This document shows, piece by piece, positions 23,240 through 31,537 of a stretch of DNA of 64,000 nt (position 1 is its first letter; each line of letters starts with the position of its first letter). A program made the position numbers and the translations under genes. Under the pieces are notes generated by a model. The model had not been told where the DNA came from, made no database searches, and worked only from the letters and a program-made list of their open reading frames with translations. Origin of the DNA: DATFVB01 sp963714035 (GTDB taxonomy: Bacteria; Acidobacteriota; Thermoanaerobaculia; UBA5066; DATFVB01); assembly GCA_963714035.1 (NCBI GenBank), contig OY970224.1, forward strand, positions 930,001 to 994,000. Direction: 5' to 3'.

Positions 23240-23396
23240 GAGAACGTGACCGGGGCGAGACGCTGGAAGCGCGACGAGACGGGTTGGAAGGTGCGTTCGG
23301 GCGGGCCGGCCGGCGGGCGAGTCGTACCGGCGGCGTACGGCGAGCCCGCCGGCGGCTCGCACGGACGCGCATAACGACCCGTATCGCCGCGCCTGC
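23240..23396. repeat. Dispersed extragenic palindromic element, family B copy
   Basis: This copy shares its order of blocks with 30767-30890 and 36520-36640: a gacg..ggaag-type left block, a GC-rich stem with gcgag(t/g)cgtacc...gcgtacg...gagcccgc, then gcacgga.(c)g..ataacg..cgtatcgccgcgcc. Each can fold as a long hairpin around two gtac words. No ORF of interest is present. Confidence 0.6.
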
Positions 23397-23420
23397 CCTC
23401 GAACGCATCAGCGTTCGAGG
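23397..23420. terminator. Perfect 10-bp hairpin at the thiolase gene end
   Basis: cctcgaacgc and gcgttcgagg flank the loop atca; the thiolase stop codon (23408-23410) lies in the loop. There is no T-tract, so intrinsic termination is unproven, but the position suggests a transcription-end or RNA-stabilising hairpin. Confidence 0.5.
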
Positions 23421-24592
23421 AGCATGGCGTACCCCTGCCCGCCGCCGATGCACGCCCCCGCCAGCCCGCGCTTCAGATTGCGCCGCCGCATCTCGTACAG
23501 CAGAGTCAGGACCAGCCGCGCGCCGGTCGCGCCGAGCGGATGGCCGAGGGCGATCGCGCCGCCGTTGACGTTCAGCCGGTCCCGGTCGATTCCGAGGTCC
23601 TTGACGACGCCGAGAATCTGGCCGGCGAACGCCTCGTTGACTTCCCACAGGTCGACGTCGCCGATCGAGAGCCCCGCTTCCGCGAGGGCCTTTCGCGCGG
23701 CGGGGGCGGGGCCGATTCCCATGAGCTCCGGTTCGCAGCCGACGACCGCCCATCCCGCAATCCGGCCGATCGGGGTCTTTCCCTCCGCCCGCGCCTTCTC
23801 GCCGGACGTGACGACGAGCGCCGCGGCGCCGTCGACGATCCCCGAGGCGTTCCCCGCGGTCACCATCCCCTTCTCGCCGAACGACGGTTTCAGCCTCGCG
23901 AGCGCCTCGATCGTCGTGTCCGGTCGGAGAGAATCGTCCGCCGAGATCTCCTGCGGCCCCTTGCGCGTCTTCACCGTGACCGGCGCGATCTCCTCGGCGA
24001 ACCTGCCGGCGGTCTGTGCCGCGGCCGCCCGCCGCTGCGACTCCAGCGCGAACGCGTCCTGTTCCTCGCGGGTCACGCCGTACTTCGCGGCGACCCGGTC
24101 CGACGTCTGCGCCATCATGAGGCCCGAATACGAATCGAAAAGGGCTTCGTAGAGAGAGTCCTCGAGCTTCGCCCCGCCGAGGCGGAACCCCTTGCGGGCG
24201 CCGCGCACGACGTGGGGGGCCTGGGTCATGTTCTCCATTCCGCCGACGAGCACGGTCCCGGCGTCCCCGAGGAGGATCCGGTCCGCGCCCTGCGCCACCG
24301 CCTCGAATCCGGAGCCGCACAGCCGATTGACGGTCAGCGCGGGGACCTCCTTCGGAACCCCGGCCTTGAGCGCCACGTGCCGCGCTCCGTAGATCGCGTC
24401 GGCGGACGTCTGGAGCGCGTTGCCGAAGATCACGTGATCGATCGAGGCCGGCTCGACTCCGGAGCGACGGAGCGCCTCCTTCGCCGCGACGACGGCGAGG
24501 TCGATCGCGGAGACGTCGGCGAAAACGCCGTTGTAGTCGGCCATCGGGGTCCGGGCGCCGTCGAGAACGACGATGTCCTGTCGGGGTTTCAT
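23408..24592 (-). CDS. Acetyl-CoA acetyltransferase (thiolase)
   Basis: A 394-residue thiolase that joins two acetyl-CoA to acetoacetyl-CoA or runs the reverse cleavage in beta-oxidation. The acylated cysteine is Cys92 in NRLCGSGFEA; the other active-site blocks are NVNGGAIALGHPLGATGARL and the C-terminal CIGGGQGYAMLLER. Length and motif spacing are normal. It lies upstream of the hbd operon on the same strand but is separated by repeat family B, so it may have its own transcript. Its ATG (24592) is 8 bp from the MITE-like element. Confidence 0.93.
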   Translation of the reverse strand: MKPRQDIVVLDGARTPMADYNGVFADVSAIDLAVVAAKEALRRSGVEPASIDHVIFGNALQTSADAIYGARHVALKAGVPKEVPALTVNRLCGSGFEAVAQGADRILLGDAGTVLVGGMENMTQAPHVVRGARKGFRLGGAKLEDSLYEALFDSYSGLMMAQTSDRVAAKYGVTREEQDAFALESQRRAAAAQTAGRFAEEIAPVTVKTRKGPQEISADDSLRPDTTIEALARLKPSFGEKGMVTAGNASGIVDGAAALVVTSGEKARAEGKTPIGRIAGWAVVGCEPELMGIGPAPAARKALAEAGLSIGDVDLWEVNEAFAGQILGVVKDLGIDRDRLNVNGGAIALGHPLGATGARLVLTLLYEMRRRNLKRGLAGACIGGGQGYAMLLER

Positions 24593-24599
24593 GGGGACC

Positions 24600-24874
24600 A
24601 GTGTCCCGAGTCAGAAATCGCGTTTGCGTCGTTCGGAGCGCCGCGGGGCGGGATGCCAGGCGGCGCGACACAGGCGATACCCGAGTATCGTCGAGGAGCG
24701 CCAACGCCGCAGATCGGTCCGCGCCGCCCGAACCCTTCGGACGCCCGCACATTGCGGACGATCTCGGCGTTGCTCGTCGGGCCCGATCGCTTCGGCATCT
24801 GTCCCCTCCTCGCGCCTTGACCTCGCCCGCAAGCCACGGGCGCGACGCTGACGAGATTTCTGACTCGGGACACT
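24600..24874. mobile_element. MITE-like element with perfect 20-bp terminal inverted repeats
   Basis: The left end (24600-24619) and the right end (24855-24874) are exact reverse complements over 20 bp, each containing tgtcccgagtcagaaatc. Inside is a second, imperfect inverted pair around caacgccg..gatcg and cgatctcggcgttg. The 275-bp unit encodes no convincing transposase, so it is non-autonomous or a remnant. Its right end reaches two bases into the stop codon of the serine hydrolase gene (TAG at 24873-24875). No target duplication is obvious. Confidence 0.65.
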
Positions 24875-25889
24875 ATCCTAAGGCAACCGCCGTCTCGTGG
24901 AACCTTCGCCGCACGGCGTTGAAGTCGATCGGATTCACGTCGGGATGCACGCGATTCGTGAGCAGAGCGTAGATCTTCCCGCGGTCGCGATCGATCCACA
25001 CGGACGTCCCGGTGAATCCGGTGTGGCCGATCGACGAATCGGAAAAGGCTTCGATCGCCGATCCGGCGCCGCGCTTTCGCTGCCAGAAGAGGCCGCGGGC
25101 TTCCGGGAGATCCGGAGTCCGGTCGTCGCCGAATTCTCCCGCGTCGATCCACGGCCGTGCCAGCTTCCAGACGTCCTCGGCCGTTCCGAAGAGCCCGGCG
25201 TGAGCGGCCACGCCCCCCCGCCCCCACGCGTTCCCGTCGTGGACCTCCCCGCGTATGACCCCTTCGCGGAAGCCCGCGAACCGGATCCCCATCTTTTCGC
25301 AGAGCTCCGCTTCGAAGCGATTGCCCCGCTCGGTCGGCATCGCCTTCCCGGCGTCCGGCAGCGGACCGAAGGCCGCCCGGCTCCCGGCGGGTGTGGCAAC
25401 CTCTCGAGAAAACGCCCGGTCGAGCGTCTCCGAGAGCACCGTTTCCAGAACCTCGCCGAAGACGAGCGTTCCGAGGTCGCTGTAGACGACCGCCGCGCCC
25501 GGCGCCGACTCCGGTTCGAGCGCCGGAAGGGCCCGCCGGTACGCCGCCGCGCCCAGGCCCGAAGCATAGAGCGGACGCCACGCGGGAAGACCCGACGTGT
25601 GGGTGGCCAGATGCCGCACCCGGATTCCCTCGAAGCGCGTGCGCTTGAAGTCCGGCAGGTAATCCCCGGCGGCGCGCTCCCAGGCGAGGCCGTGGGCCGC
25701 CGCGAGGCGCGCGAGCGCGGCCGTCGCGAGGACCTTCGTGAGCGAGGCCAGATCCCAGGAGGCCTCCGCGGGAGCGTTTCGCGTCGCCACCCGCTCGATC
25801 CGGTCTCCGGTGCCGACGAGCGCCGCGCCCGACGGAAAGCTCCCCGCCTCGATCTCCCGATCCAGGAAATCCTCGAGGAGATCGCTCAC
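24873..25889 (-). CDS. Serine hydrolase of the class C beta-lactamase / penicillin-binding family
   Basis: A 338-residue enzyme. The three catalytic boxes are SLTK (residues ~48-51), YSD within AVVYSDLGTLVFG, and HTG within IGHTGFTGTSVW, in the right order and spacing. Family members include esterases, DD-peptidases and beta-lactamases; no signal peptide is visible, so a cytoplasmic esterase-like role is more likely than antibiotic resistance. The ATG at 25889 overlaps the upstream lipoprotein stop by 4 bp. The stop codon merges with the terminal repeat of the MITE-like element. Confidence 0.85.
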   Translation of the reverse strand: MSDLLEDFLDREIEAGSFPSGAALVGTGDRIERVATRNAPAEASWDLASLTKVLATAALARLAAAHGLAWERAAGDYLPDFKRTRFEGIRVRHLATHTSGLPAWRPLYASGLGAAAYRRALPALEPESAPGAAVVYSDLGTLVFGEVLETVLSETLDRAFSREVATPAGSRAAFGPLPDAGKAMPTERGNRFEAELCEKMGIRFAGFREGVIRGEVHDGNAWGRGGVAAHAGLFGTAEDVWKLARPWIDAGEFGDDRTPDLPEARGLFWQRKRGAGSAIEAFSDSSIGHTGFTGTSVWIDRDRGKIYALLTNRVHPDVNPIDFNAVRRRFHETAVALG

Positions 25890-26467
25890 CGGCGCGACGT
25901 CGCCGGGAGCTCAGCGTCGGCGATCGCCCGGCGATAGCGCGATACGAGCGCGTCATTGGCCGTTTCCGACGGGACCCCGGGCTTGCGCCCCTCGTTCTCG
26001 CGGTCCGCGGCGCGCTTCTCGAGATCGGCGATCTGGCGGGTGAGGGACTGGCGGCTCGCCGGGTCGGTCGAGGCCGCCGCCGCATCCCGCAGCGCGCCGG
26101 CGGCCTTTCGGTCGATCTCGACCTCGCGGCGGGCGGCCGCGCGCTCGTCCAGCCGCATCTCGGCCTCGAGGACTTTCTGCCGGACCCACAGACGCTCGTC
26201 GCGGGCGCTTCCGCGTTCGGCCGAAGCGGGATCGTCGTCCGGTCGGGAGACCGAAGCGCGCGGAGCCCCCGGGGTGGAATTCCGGGCCGCGGCGGCATGG
26301 AGTGAGGCGACGTAAGACCGGACCTGAGTTTCGGAGAGGCGTCCGTCCGCGGGCGGCCGATACGGCCGCTCGAGCGCGGGAATCGCCGGCCTCGGGGCGA
26401 CCGGTTCTTCCCGCCCGCAGCCCGCGGCGGCGAGCAGCGGGATCAGCCAGAGACGGGATGCGCGCAT
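25886..26467 (-). CDS. Predicted lipoprotein with coiled-coil segment
   Basis: A 193-residue protein with a lipoprotein signal (MRASRLWLIPLLAAAGC, lipobox LAAAGC), a Pro-rich spacer, and a long charged helical region (LWVRQKVLEAEMRLDERAAARREVEID...LTRQIADLEKRAADREN) likely to be a coiled coil. The function is unknown; it would be anchored in the inner or outer membrane. The ATG at 26467 is chosen because it opens the signal peptide; a longer frame to 26584 is rejected because it would place the signal inside. It is coupled to the serine hydrolase and divergent from the kinase gene. Confidence 0.75.
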   Translation of the reverse strand: MRASRLWLIPLLAAAGCGREEPVAPRPAIPALERPYRPPADGRLSETQVRSYVASLHAAAARNSTPGAPRASVSRPDDDPASAERGSARDERLWVRQKVLEAEMRLDERAAARREVEIDRKAAGALRDAAAASTDPASRQSLTRQIADLEKRAADRENEGRKPGVPSETANDALVSRYRRAIADAELPATSRR

Positions 26468-26564
26468 TCGCCCCAACTTAACGGACGGCGGCGTCTTCGA
26501 CAAGTCGGCTTTACCCCCGCCGGCGCTTCCGATACACTTCCCGCTCAGCGACGGCAAGGATTCA

Positions 26565-28382
26565 ATGATCGAAAAACTCGGCAAGTACGAAATCGTCGAG
26601 AAGATCGGCGTCGGCGGGTTCGGAACCGTCTATCGCGGGCGCGACCCCTTCATCAAACGGACGGTCGCGGTGAAGACCTGCCAGTCGGACGACGATGAAA
26701 TCAAGAAGCGATTCTTCCGCGAGGCGGAGCTCTCGGGAAACCTCCATCACCGGAACATCACCACGATCTACGACTTCGGCGTCCAGGACGGGATCCCGTA
26801 CATCGTCCAGGAATATCTGACCGGCGAAGACCTGGACAAGATGATCAAGCGCGGCGACGTGATCCCGCTCGCGCGGAAGCTCGAGATCCTGATGGACATC
26901 TGCGAGGGGCTCGGCTACGCCCATGCCGCGGGGATCATCCATCGCGACATCAAGCCGTCGAACATCCGGATCCTGCAGGACGGCGCCGTCAAGATCATGG
27001 ATTTCGGGATCGCGAAGTCGTTCCAGTCGGAGTCGAACCTCACCCAGACCGGGATCACGCTCGGCACGGCCGCCTACCTCGCGCCGGAGCAGATCCGCGG
27101 CGAGGCCGTCGACCCGCGGACCGACATTTTTTCTCTCGGCGTCCTCGCGTACGAGCTCCTGACGGGGCAGAAGCCGTTCCGGGGCGAGCACATCTCGACG
27201 GTGCTCTTCAAGATCCTGAACGAGAAACCCGACCCGGTCAGCAAGCAGAGTCCGGACATTCCGCCCTCCGTCGATCGCGCCGTCGAGAAGTCGATCGAGA
27301 AATCGCCCCCGAACCGGTACGAGTCGGTCGCCGAATTCAAACGGGACCTCGCGGCGATCGTCAAGCAGATCCCGGCGGCCGGCGCCGCGGCGGGAGAACT
27401 GACCGGCGCGACCGCGATTCGCCCCGCGCTCGTCGAAAGTCCGGCCGCGCGGCCTCTCCCCCCCGTGGAATCCGCGGGCGCCGGAATCACTCCTCCGTCC
27501 GGCGCTCTCGCGCGCTCCCCGCTTCCGCCCGACGCCACGCCGAGCGGCGCCCGACGAAACGTCTCTCTCGAGCTCATGGACTTCCGCGACCCGAACGCCG
27601 TCGAGGAAGCGGCGCCCGCCGCCGCGGCCGCCGGAGCCGCCCCGGTCGCGGCCGCGCCGGCTCCGGCGGGGACCTCGCACGGAAAGATCTTCGGGATCGT
27701 CGTCGCTCTCCTGGTTCTCGGAGGCGGAGCGTACTGGTACTTCGCGATGCGGCCGGAAGCGACGCCGCCTCCCGTCGCCGCGCGTCCACCGGCCCGGCGG
27801 GCCCCGGCGTCGCCGCCCGCGGCTGCCGAGAAAAAGCCGGAGCCGAAGGCGGAGTCGAAAGCGGAATCGAAGCCCGCGTCCCCGCCGGCGAAGTCCGAAA
27901 AGAAGCAGGAGACCGCGGCGGCGAAGGCGTCCGAGCCCGCCGCTCCGCGAAAGCTCCCGGTTTCCTTCTCGACGACCCCGTCGGCAACGCTGTACGTCGA
28001 CGGACAGGCGATGGGGGAAACCGTCCCGCGCAAGACGCTGAAGCTCGAGGAAGGAAAGCACACCCTCCGCTTCGAGCTCGAGGACGGAACCACGTTCGAG
28101 CAGGCCTTCGAGGTCGGGCGCGACCAGCAGGACAGCTACTTCCACCAGTTCCCGATCGGATCGATCCTCGTGACCGCGGGCCCGGAGTGGAAGGGCGCGA
28201 AGGTCCTCGTCGACTCGAAGCTTCGCGGCCGGATCCCCCTGTCGGGCGTCCTGATGACGTCGCCCGGAACCCACGAGGTCGCGGTGATCGCCGACGGGAT
28301 CCCGCCGGTCCTGAGAAACATCAAGGTCGAGGCGAATCATCGCGAGGAAGTCCACATCGCCTCGCCGGAGAAGACCCCTTGA
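26565..28382 (+). CDS. Transmembrane Ser/Thr protein kinase with C-terminal PEGA-like domain
   Basis: A 605-residue Hanks-type kinase. Residues ~8-270 are the kinase domain: GVGGFGTVYRGRDP (glycine loop), VAVKTC (ATP lysine), the catalytic HRDIKPSN with Asp128, IMDFGIAKSF and YLAPEQIRGE. A Pro/Ala linker follows, then one membrane helix (IFGIVVALLVLGGGAYWYF, ~375-395), a Lys/Glu/Ala repeat region, and an outside domain with PEGA-like beta repeats (SFSTTPSATLYVDGQAMGETVP, GSILVTAGPEWKGAKVLVDSKLRGRIPLSGV). It would sense an envelope signal. The ATG at 26565 has an AAGGA site 8 nt upstream. The TPR gene follows with a 4-bp overlap. Confidence 0.93.
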   Translation: MIEKLGKYEIVEKIGVGGFGTVYRGRDPFIKRTVAVKTCQSDDDEIKKRFFREAELSGNLHHRNITTIYDFGVQDGIPYIVQEYLTGEDLDKMIKRGDVIPLARKLEILMDICEGLGYAHAAGIIHRDIKPSNIRILQDGAVKIMDFGIAKSFQSESNLTQTGITLGTAAYLAPEQIRGEAVDPRTDIFSLGVLAYELLTGQKPFRGEHISTVLFKILNEKPDPVSKQSPDIPPSVDRAVEKSIEKSPPNRYESVAEFKRDLAAIVKQIPAAGAAAGELTGATAIRPALVESPAARPLPPVESAGAGITPPSGALARSPLPPDATPSGARRNVSLELMDFRDPNAVEEAAPAAAAAGAAPVAAAPAPAGTSHGKIFGIVVALLVLGGGAYWYFAMRPEATPPPVAARPPARRAPASPPAAAEKKPEPKAESKAESKPASPPAKSEKKQETAAAKASEPAAPRKLPVSFSTTPSATLYVDGQAMGETVPRKTLKLEEGKHTLRFELEDGTTFEQAFEVGRDQQDSYFHQFPIGSILVTAGPEWKGAKVLVDSKLRGRIPLSGVLMTSPGTHEVAVIADGIPPVLRNIKVEANHREEVHIASPEKTP

Positions 28383-30016
28383 GAAAAGCCGCCGCCGCCG
28401 CGATCATCCTCCTTCTTTCGGCCGCCGCGTTCGCCGCGGATACCGATCGGCTCGTCGCCGACGCCCGGCGGGCCTTCGAAGCGGGCAAGTTCAAGGATGC
28501 CGCGGCGAAGTACCTTCAGGCCGCGGCGACCCCCGACCTTCCTCCGGACCAGATGGCCGATCTCACGCTTCAGGCGGCCTGGGCTTCCTACATCGGCGGC
28601 GACGTCGCCGCCTCGCGCGAATCGCTGAAGAAGGCGTTCACGGCGCGCCCCGAGATGGAAGTGCTGCCCGAGTTCTACAGCCAGGATTTCGCCAATCTCG
28701 CCGGGGCGGTCAAGTCGCAGACGGCTCCCGCGCCGAAGGCCGACCTCGAGGAGCTGAAGCGAAGCGCGCGGGAGCGGCTCGCCGGCGGTCTCGCCCAGGA
28801 CGTCGTTTACGACCTCAAACGGGTCGGAGACACGAACGACCCCGAAATCCATCGCCTCCTCGCCGACGCCTACGACAAGCTCGGAAAGAGCGCCGACGCG
28901 GACGCCGAACGCAAACGCGCCGACGCTCTCGCCTCCGGGATCACCACCTCCTCGATCGGCGCCCTTCCGCCGTCCGCGCCGTCGGCTCCCGCGACGGCCG
29001 GCCCCTCCGACATCGCTCCTCTCCTCGCGTCCGCCGACGAGGCGCTCGCGAAGAAGGATTGGGCCGCGGCGGCGGCGCTCGCGAAGACCGCCCAGGACAA
29101 GGATCCCCGGAGCGGCGCCGCGCACCGCGTCGCGGGGGACGCCGCGCTCGGCGCCGGGGACGCCCCGACCGCGGAGCGGGAATACATCGCCGCGGCGACC
29201 CTGGACCCCGCCGATGCGAAGGCCCAGATCGGCCAGGGCCGGCTGGCCGACCTGAACCACCAGCCGAACACGGCCGCCGCGCACTACCGGAAGGCCCTCG
29301 AGCTCAATCCGAAGGCGCTCTCGGCCGCGCTCGCGCTCGGGGAATCGCTGAACGAAGCCGGCGACAAGTCCGCGGCGCGCCAGGCTTTCGGTCGGGCGAC
29401 CGAGATCGCTCCCGCCGACGCCGCCGCGCGCGACCGCTTCGCGGTTTTCCTGGCCGCCGAGAACGAGCCGTCGGCCGCGGTCGAGCAGGGCGTCGAAGCG
29501 GTCAAGGCCGCGCCCGACGTCGCCGCCTACCACGCGCACCTCGCCCGCGCCTACGCCGCGATGAAGATGCCGAGCGAGGCGGAGCGGGAGTACCGGGAGG
29601 CGGTCCGACTCGACGAGAAGGACGAAGCCTCGTGGGTCGCTCTCGGCGGGGTCCTTCGCGCGGCCGGGAAGAACGCCGACGCGGCCGAAGCGTACGGGCA
29701 CGCTCTCGCTCTCTCGCCGCGCGACCAGACGGCGATTCTCGGGCGCGCCACGGCGCTCGCCGAAACGGGGAAGTGGGAAGAAGCCGAGCAGCTCCTCAAG
29801 GGCGCCGCCGCGGAAAGCCCGGACTCGCCCGCGATCTCCCACGATCTCGGCGTCGTCGAATTCCGGCTCGGGCGCTGGGACGCCGCCGTCGATGCGTTCC
29901 AGAAGGCGGCCTCCGCCGCTCCCGGCTCGGCCGAGACGAAGGCCGCGCTCGGGCGGGCGCTCGCCGTGCGGGATTTCCTCGCCGCCGCGCGGCCGGTCGC
30001 CCCCGCCGCCCCCTGA
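28379..30016 (+). CDS. Exported tetratricopeptide-repeat protein
   Basis: A 545-residue protein with a signal peptide (RKAAAAAIILLLSAAAFAAD) and about ten TPR units from ~25 to the end, e.g. AAAHYRKALELNPKALSA, AEREYREAVRLDEKDEAS, AAEAYGHALALSPRDQTA and AVDAFQKAASAAPGSAET. Such proteins scaffold partners in the periplasm. The TTG at 28379 overlaps the kinase stop (TTGA), so it is coupled to the kinase and may be its partner or substrate. No enzymatic domain is visible. Confidence 0.87.
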   Translation: MRKAAAAAIILLLSAAAFAADTDRLVADARRAFEAGKFKDAAAKYLQAAATPDLPPDQMADLTLQAAWASYIGGDVAASRESLKKAFTARPEMEVLPEFYSQDFANLAGAVKSQTAPAPKADLEELKRSARERLAGGLAQDVVYDLKRVGDTNDPEIHRLLADAYDKLGKSADADAERKRADALASGITTSSIGALPPSAPSAPATAGPSDIAPLLASADEALAKKDWAAAAALAKTAQDKDPRSGAAHRVAGDAALGAGDAPTAEREYIAAATLDPADAKAQIGQGRLADLNHQPNTAAAHYRKALELNPKALSAALALGESLNEAGDKSAARQAFGRATEIAPADAAARDRFAVFLAAENEPSAAVEQGVEAVKAAPDVAAYHAHLARAYAAMKMPSEAEREYREAVRLDEKDEASWVALGGVLRAAGKNADAAEAYGHALALSPRDQTAILGRATALAETGKWEEAEQLLKGAAAESPDSPAISHDLGVVEFRLGRWDAAVDAFQKAASAAPGSAETKAALGRALAVRDFLAAARPVAPAAP

Positions 30017-30081
30017 CCGACGAGCCGGGATCGCCGCGGGACGCCTCGCGCGCCACCCGGGACGAGCCGCTCCGGCGTCCC

Positions 30082-30675
30082 GTGGCGCCCGACGAGGAGT
30101 TCGTCCACGGAGGGCTTCCGCTCTCGACCCTCTTTCCCGACGCACCGGCGGATGCGCCTCTCGAAATCGAGTTCGGCACGGGAAAAGGGCGGTTCCTGAT
30201 CGAATCGGGCCGCCTTCATCCGGACCGGCGATTCCTCGGCCTCGAGCGGAGCCTCGCCTACTATCGAATCGCGCGGGGCCGGATCGCACGGTCCGGGCTC
30301 CCGAACGTGCGGGTCATCCGGGCGGATGCGGCGGAGATGGCCGGCCAGCTCCCGACCGAATCCATCTCCGCCTTTCACGCCTACTTCCTGGATCCCTGGC
30401 CGAAGAAGAAGCAGCGGAAACGGCGGCTCCTCGGCGAGCGGTTTCTCGCCGCCGCGGCGAACGCCGCCCGGCCGACGGCTCTGTTCCGGATCATCACCGA
30501 CCATGAAGACTACGGCGCCTCGATCGCTGCGGCGATCGATACCGCCATCGCGGCAGGAGCTCCCTGGCGGCCGGTCGAGTGGGACTCGGCCCCTCCCCCG
30601 CCGCCGACGCACTACGAGCTCAAGTATCGCGCGGCCGGAAGGACCTTCCGGCGCTTCCTGCTGGTAAAGATCTAG
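30082..30675 (+). CDS. trmB: tRNA (guanine-N7-)-methyltransferase
   Basis: A Rossmann-fold methyltransferase that makes m7G46 in tRNA with S-adenosylmethionine. The SAM loop is LEIEFGTGKGRFLIE, then RFLGLERSLAYY and the family hallmark HAYFLDPWPKKKQRKRRL, followed by FRIITDHEDYGA and PTHYELKYRAAGR. The start is uncertain: the GTG at 30082 (197 aa) begins shortly before homology, while a CTG at 30013 overlapping the TPR stop would give 220 aa and coupling. It is the third gene of the kinase-TPR run. Confidence 0.88.
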   Translation: MAPDEEFVHGGLPLSTLFPDAPADAPLEIEFGTGKGRFLIESGRLHPDRRFLGLERSLAYYRIARGRIARSGLPNVRVIRADAAEMAGQLPTESISAFHAYFLDPWPKKKQRKRRLLGERFLAAAANAARPTALFRIITDHEDYGASIAAAIDTAIAAGAPWRPVEWDSAPPPPPTHYELKYRAAGRTFRRFLLVKI

Positions 30676-30890
30676 TTCCGAGTCGCGGGTTCCGAGTTGC
30701 GAGGCGGAACTTCCGTCCCGGATTACGGACGATGAGCGCGCTCACGCAGTCACGTATTAAAGGCGCGGCCAGACGTGCCGGAAGACGCGCGCGGGCGCCC
30801 GGGCCGGCGCGGAAGGCGTACCGGGGCGTACGTCGATCGCGCCGGCCGGGTGCCCGCGTCCCGTATAACGGTGCGTATGGTCCGCGCCCG
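30676..30890. repeat. Intergenic repeats: GAGTCGCG words and family B palindrome
   Basis: Between convergent trmB and pgsA. The first ~45 bp carry ttccgagtcgcgg and ttccgagttgcgagg, as at 2390-2585. From about 30767 the family B element follows (gacgtgccggaagacg, a GC stem around ggcgtacc...cgtacg, then cccgtataacggtgcgtat). No gene is seen. Confidence 0.6.
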
Positions 30891-31442
30891 CTAACTTACG
30901 GGTTCTTCCGCGAGCACCCTCCGCCAGAACTTGGCGAAATAATCCGCCGCCGACGCGACGGCGAAGAAAACGACCGTGTACAGCGCCACCTGCGAGGTCG
31001 TGTAGAAGCGTCCGTACCGGAAGCTCACGATCAGCAGTGAAATCGCCACGATCTGCGTGAACATCTTGAATTTCCCCAGCGGCGAGGCGGGGATCACGAT
31101 GCCGCGGGAGGCGGCGATCGACCTCAGGCCCGAAACCGCGAATTCCCGCCCCACGATCACGACGACCGTCCACGCGGGCGCCACCCCGAGATCGACGAGG
31201 GAGATGAACGCCGCCGAGGTGAGCAGCTTGTCGGCGATCGGGTCGAGGAGAGTCCCGAGCCGCGTGACTTCCTTTCGCCGCCGCGCGAACCAGCCGTCGA
31301 AGAAGTCCGTGATCGCGGCGAGCCAGAAGATCGCGAGTCCGAGGACCTCGCGGAAATCGAACTTGGTCAGGAGCACGACGACGAGGAACGGCACCAGGAA
31401 GATCCGGAGCAGGGTCAGTCCGTTCGGCAGGTTGAGCTTCAA
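30891..31442 (-). CDS. pgsA: CDP-diacylglycerol-glycerol-3-phosphate 3-phosphatidyltransferase
   Basis: A 183-residue inner-membrane enzyme that makes phosphatidylglycerol phosphate from CDP-diacylglycerol and sn-glycerol 3-phosphate. The CDP-alcohol phosphotransferase signature is intact: DFFDGWFARR, then RLGTLLDPIADK, matching DGX2ARX8-9GX3DX3D. Four to five hydrophobic helices and the starting MKLNLPNGLTLLRI are typical. The start is a TTG at 31442, 9 nt after TAGAAT and with GGAG between. It is monocistronic between convergent trmB and the divergent deacetylase gene. Confidence 0.92.
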   Translation of the reverse strand: MKLNLPNGLTLLRIFLVPFLVVVLLTKFDFREVLGLAIFWLAAITDFFDGWFARRRKEVTRLGTLLDPIADKLLTSAAFISLVDLGVAPAWTVVVIVGREFAVSGLRSIAASRGIVIPASPLGKFKMFTQIVAISLLIVSFRYGRFYTTSQVALYTVVFFAVASAADYFAKFWRRVLAEEPVS

Positions 31443-31537
31443 AACTCCGGAATTCTAACGCCGCACGCGCCGAAGCCGCACTCTTCCGGAAAACCCTGCA
31501 GGGGGGAGGGTGTCCGTGCGAGAATACCGGCAGAGCG

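Noticed and set aside
23397..23420. Definite rho-independent terminator
   Set aside because: The stem is perfect but no T-tract follows on either strand, so it is listed only as terminator-like.
24601..24880. A transposase remnant inside the MITE-like element
   Set aside because: Open frames on either strand show no DDE or HUH motif and no domain I recognise.
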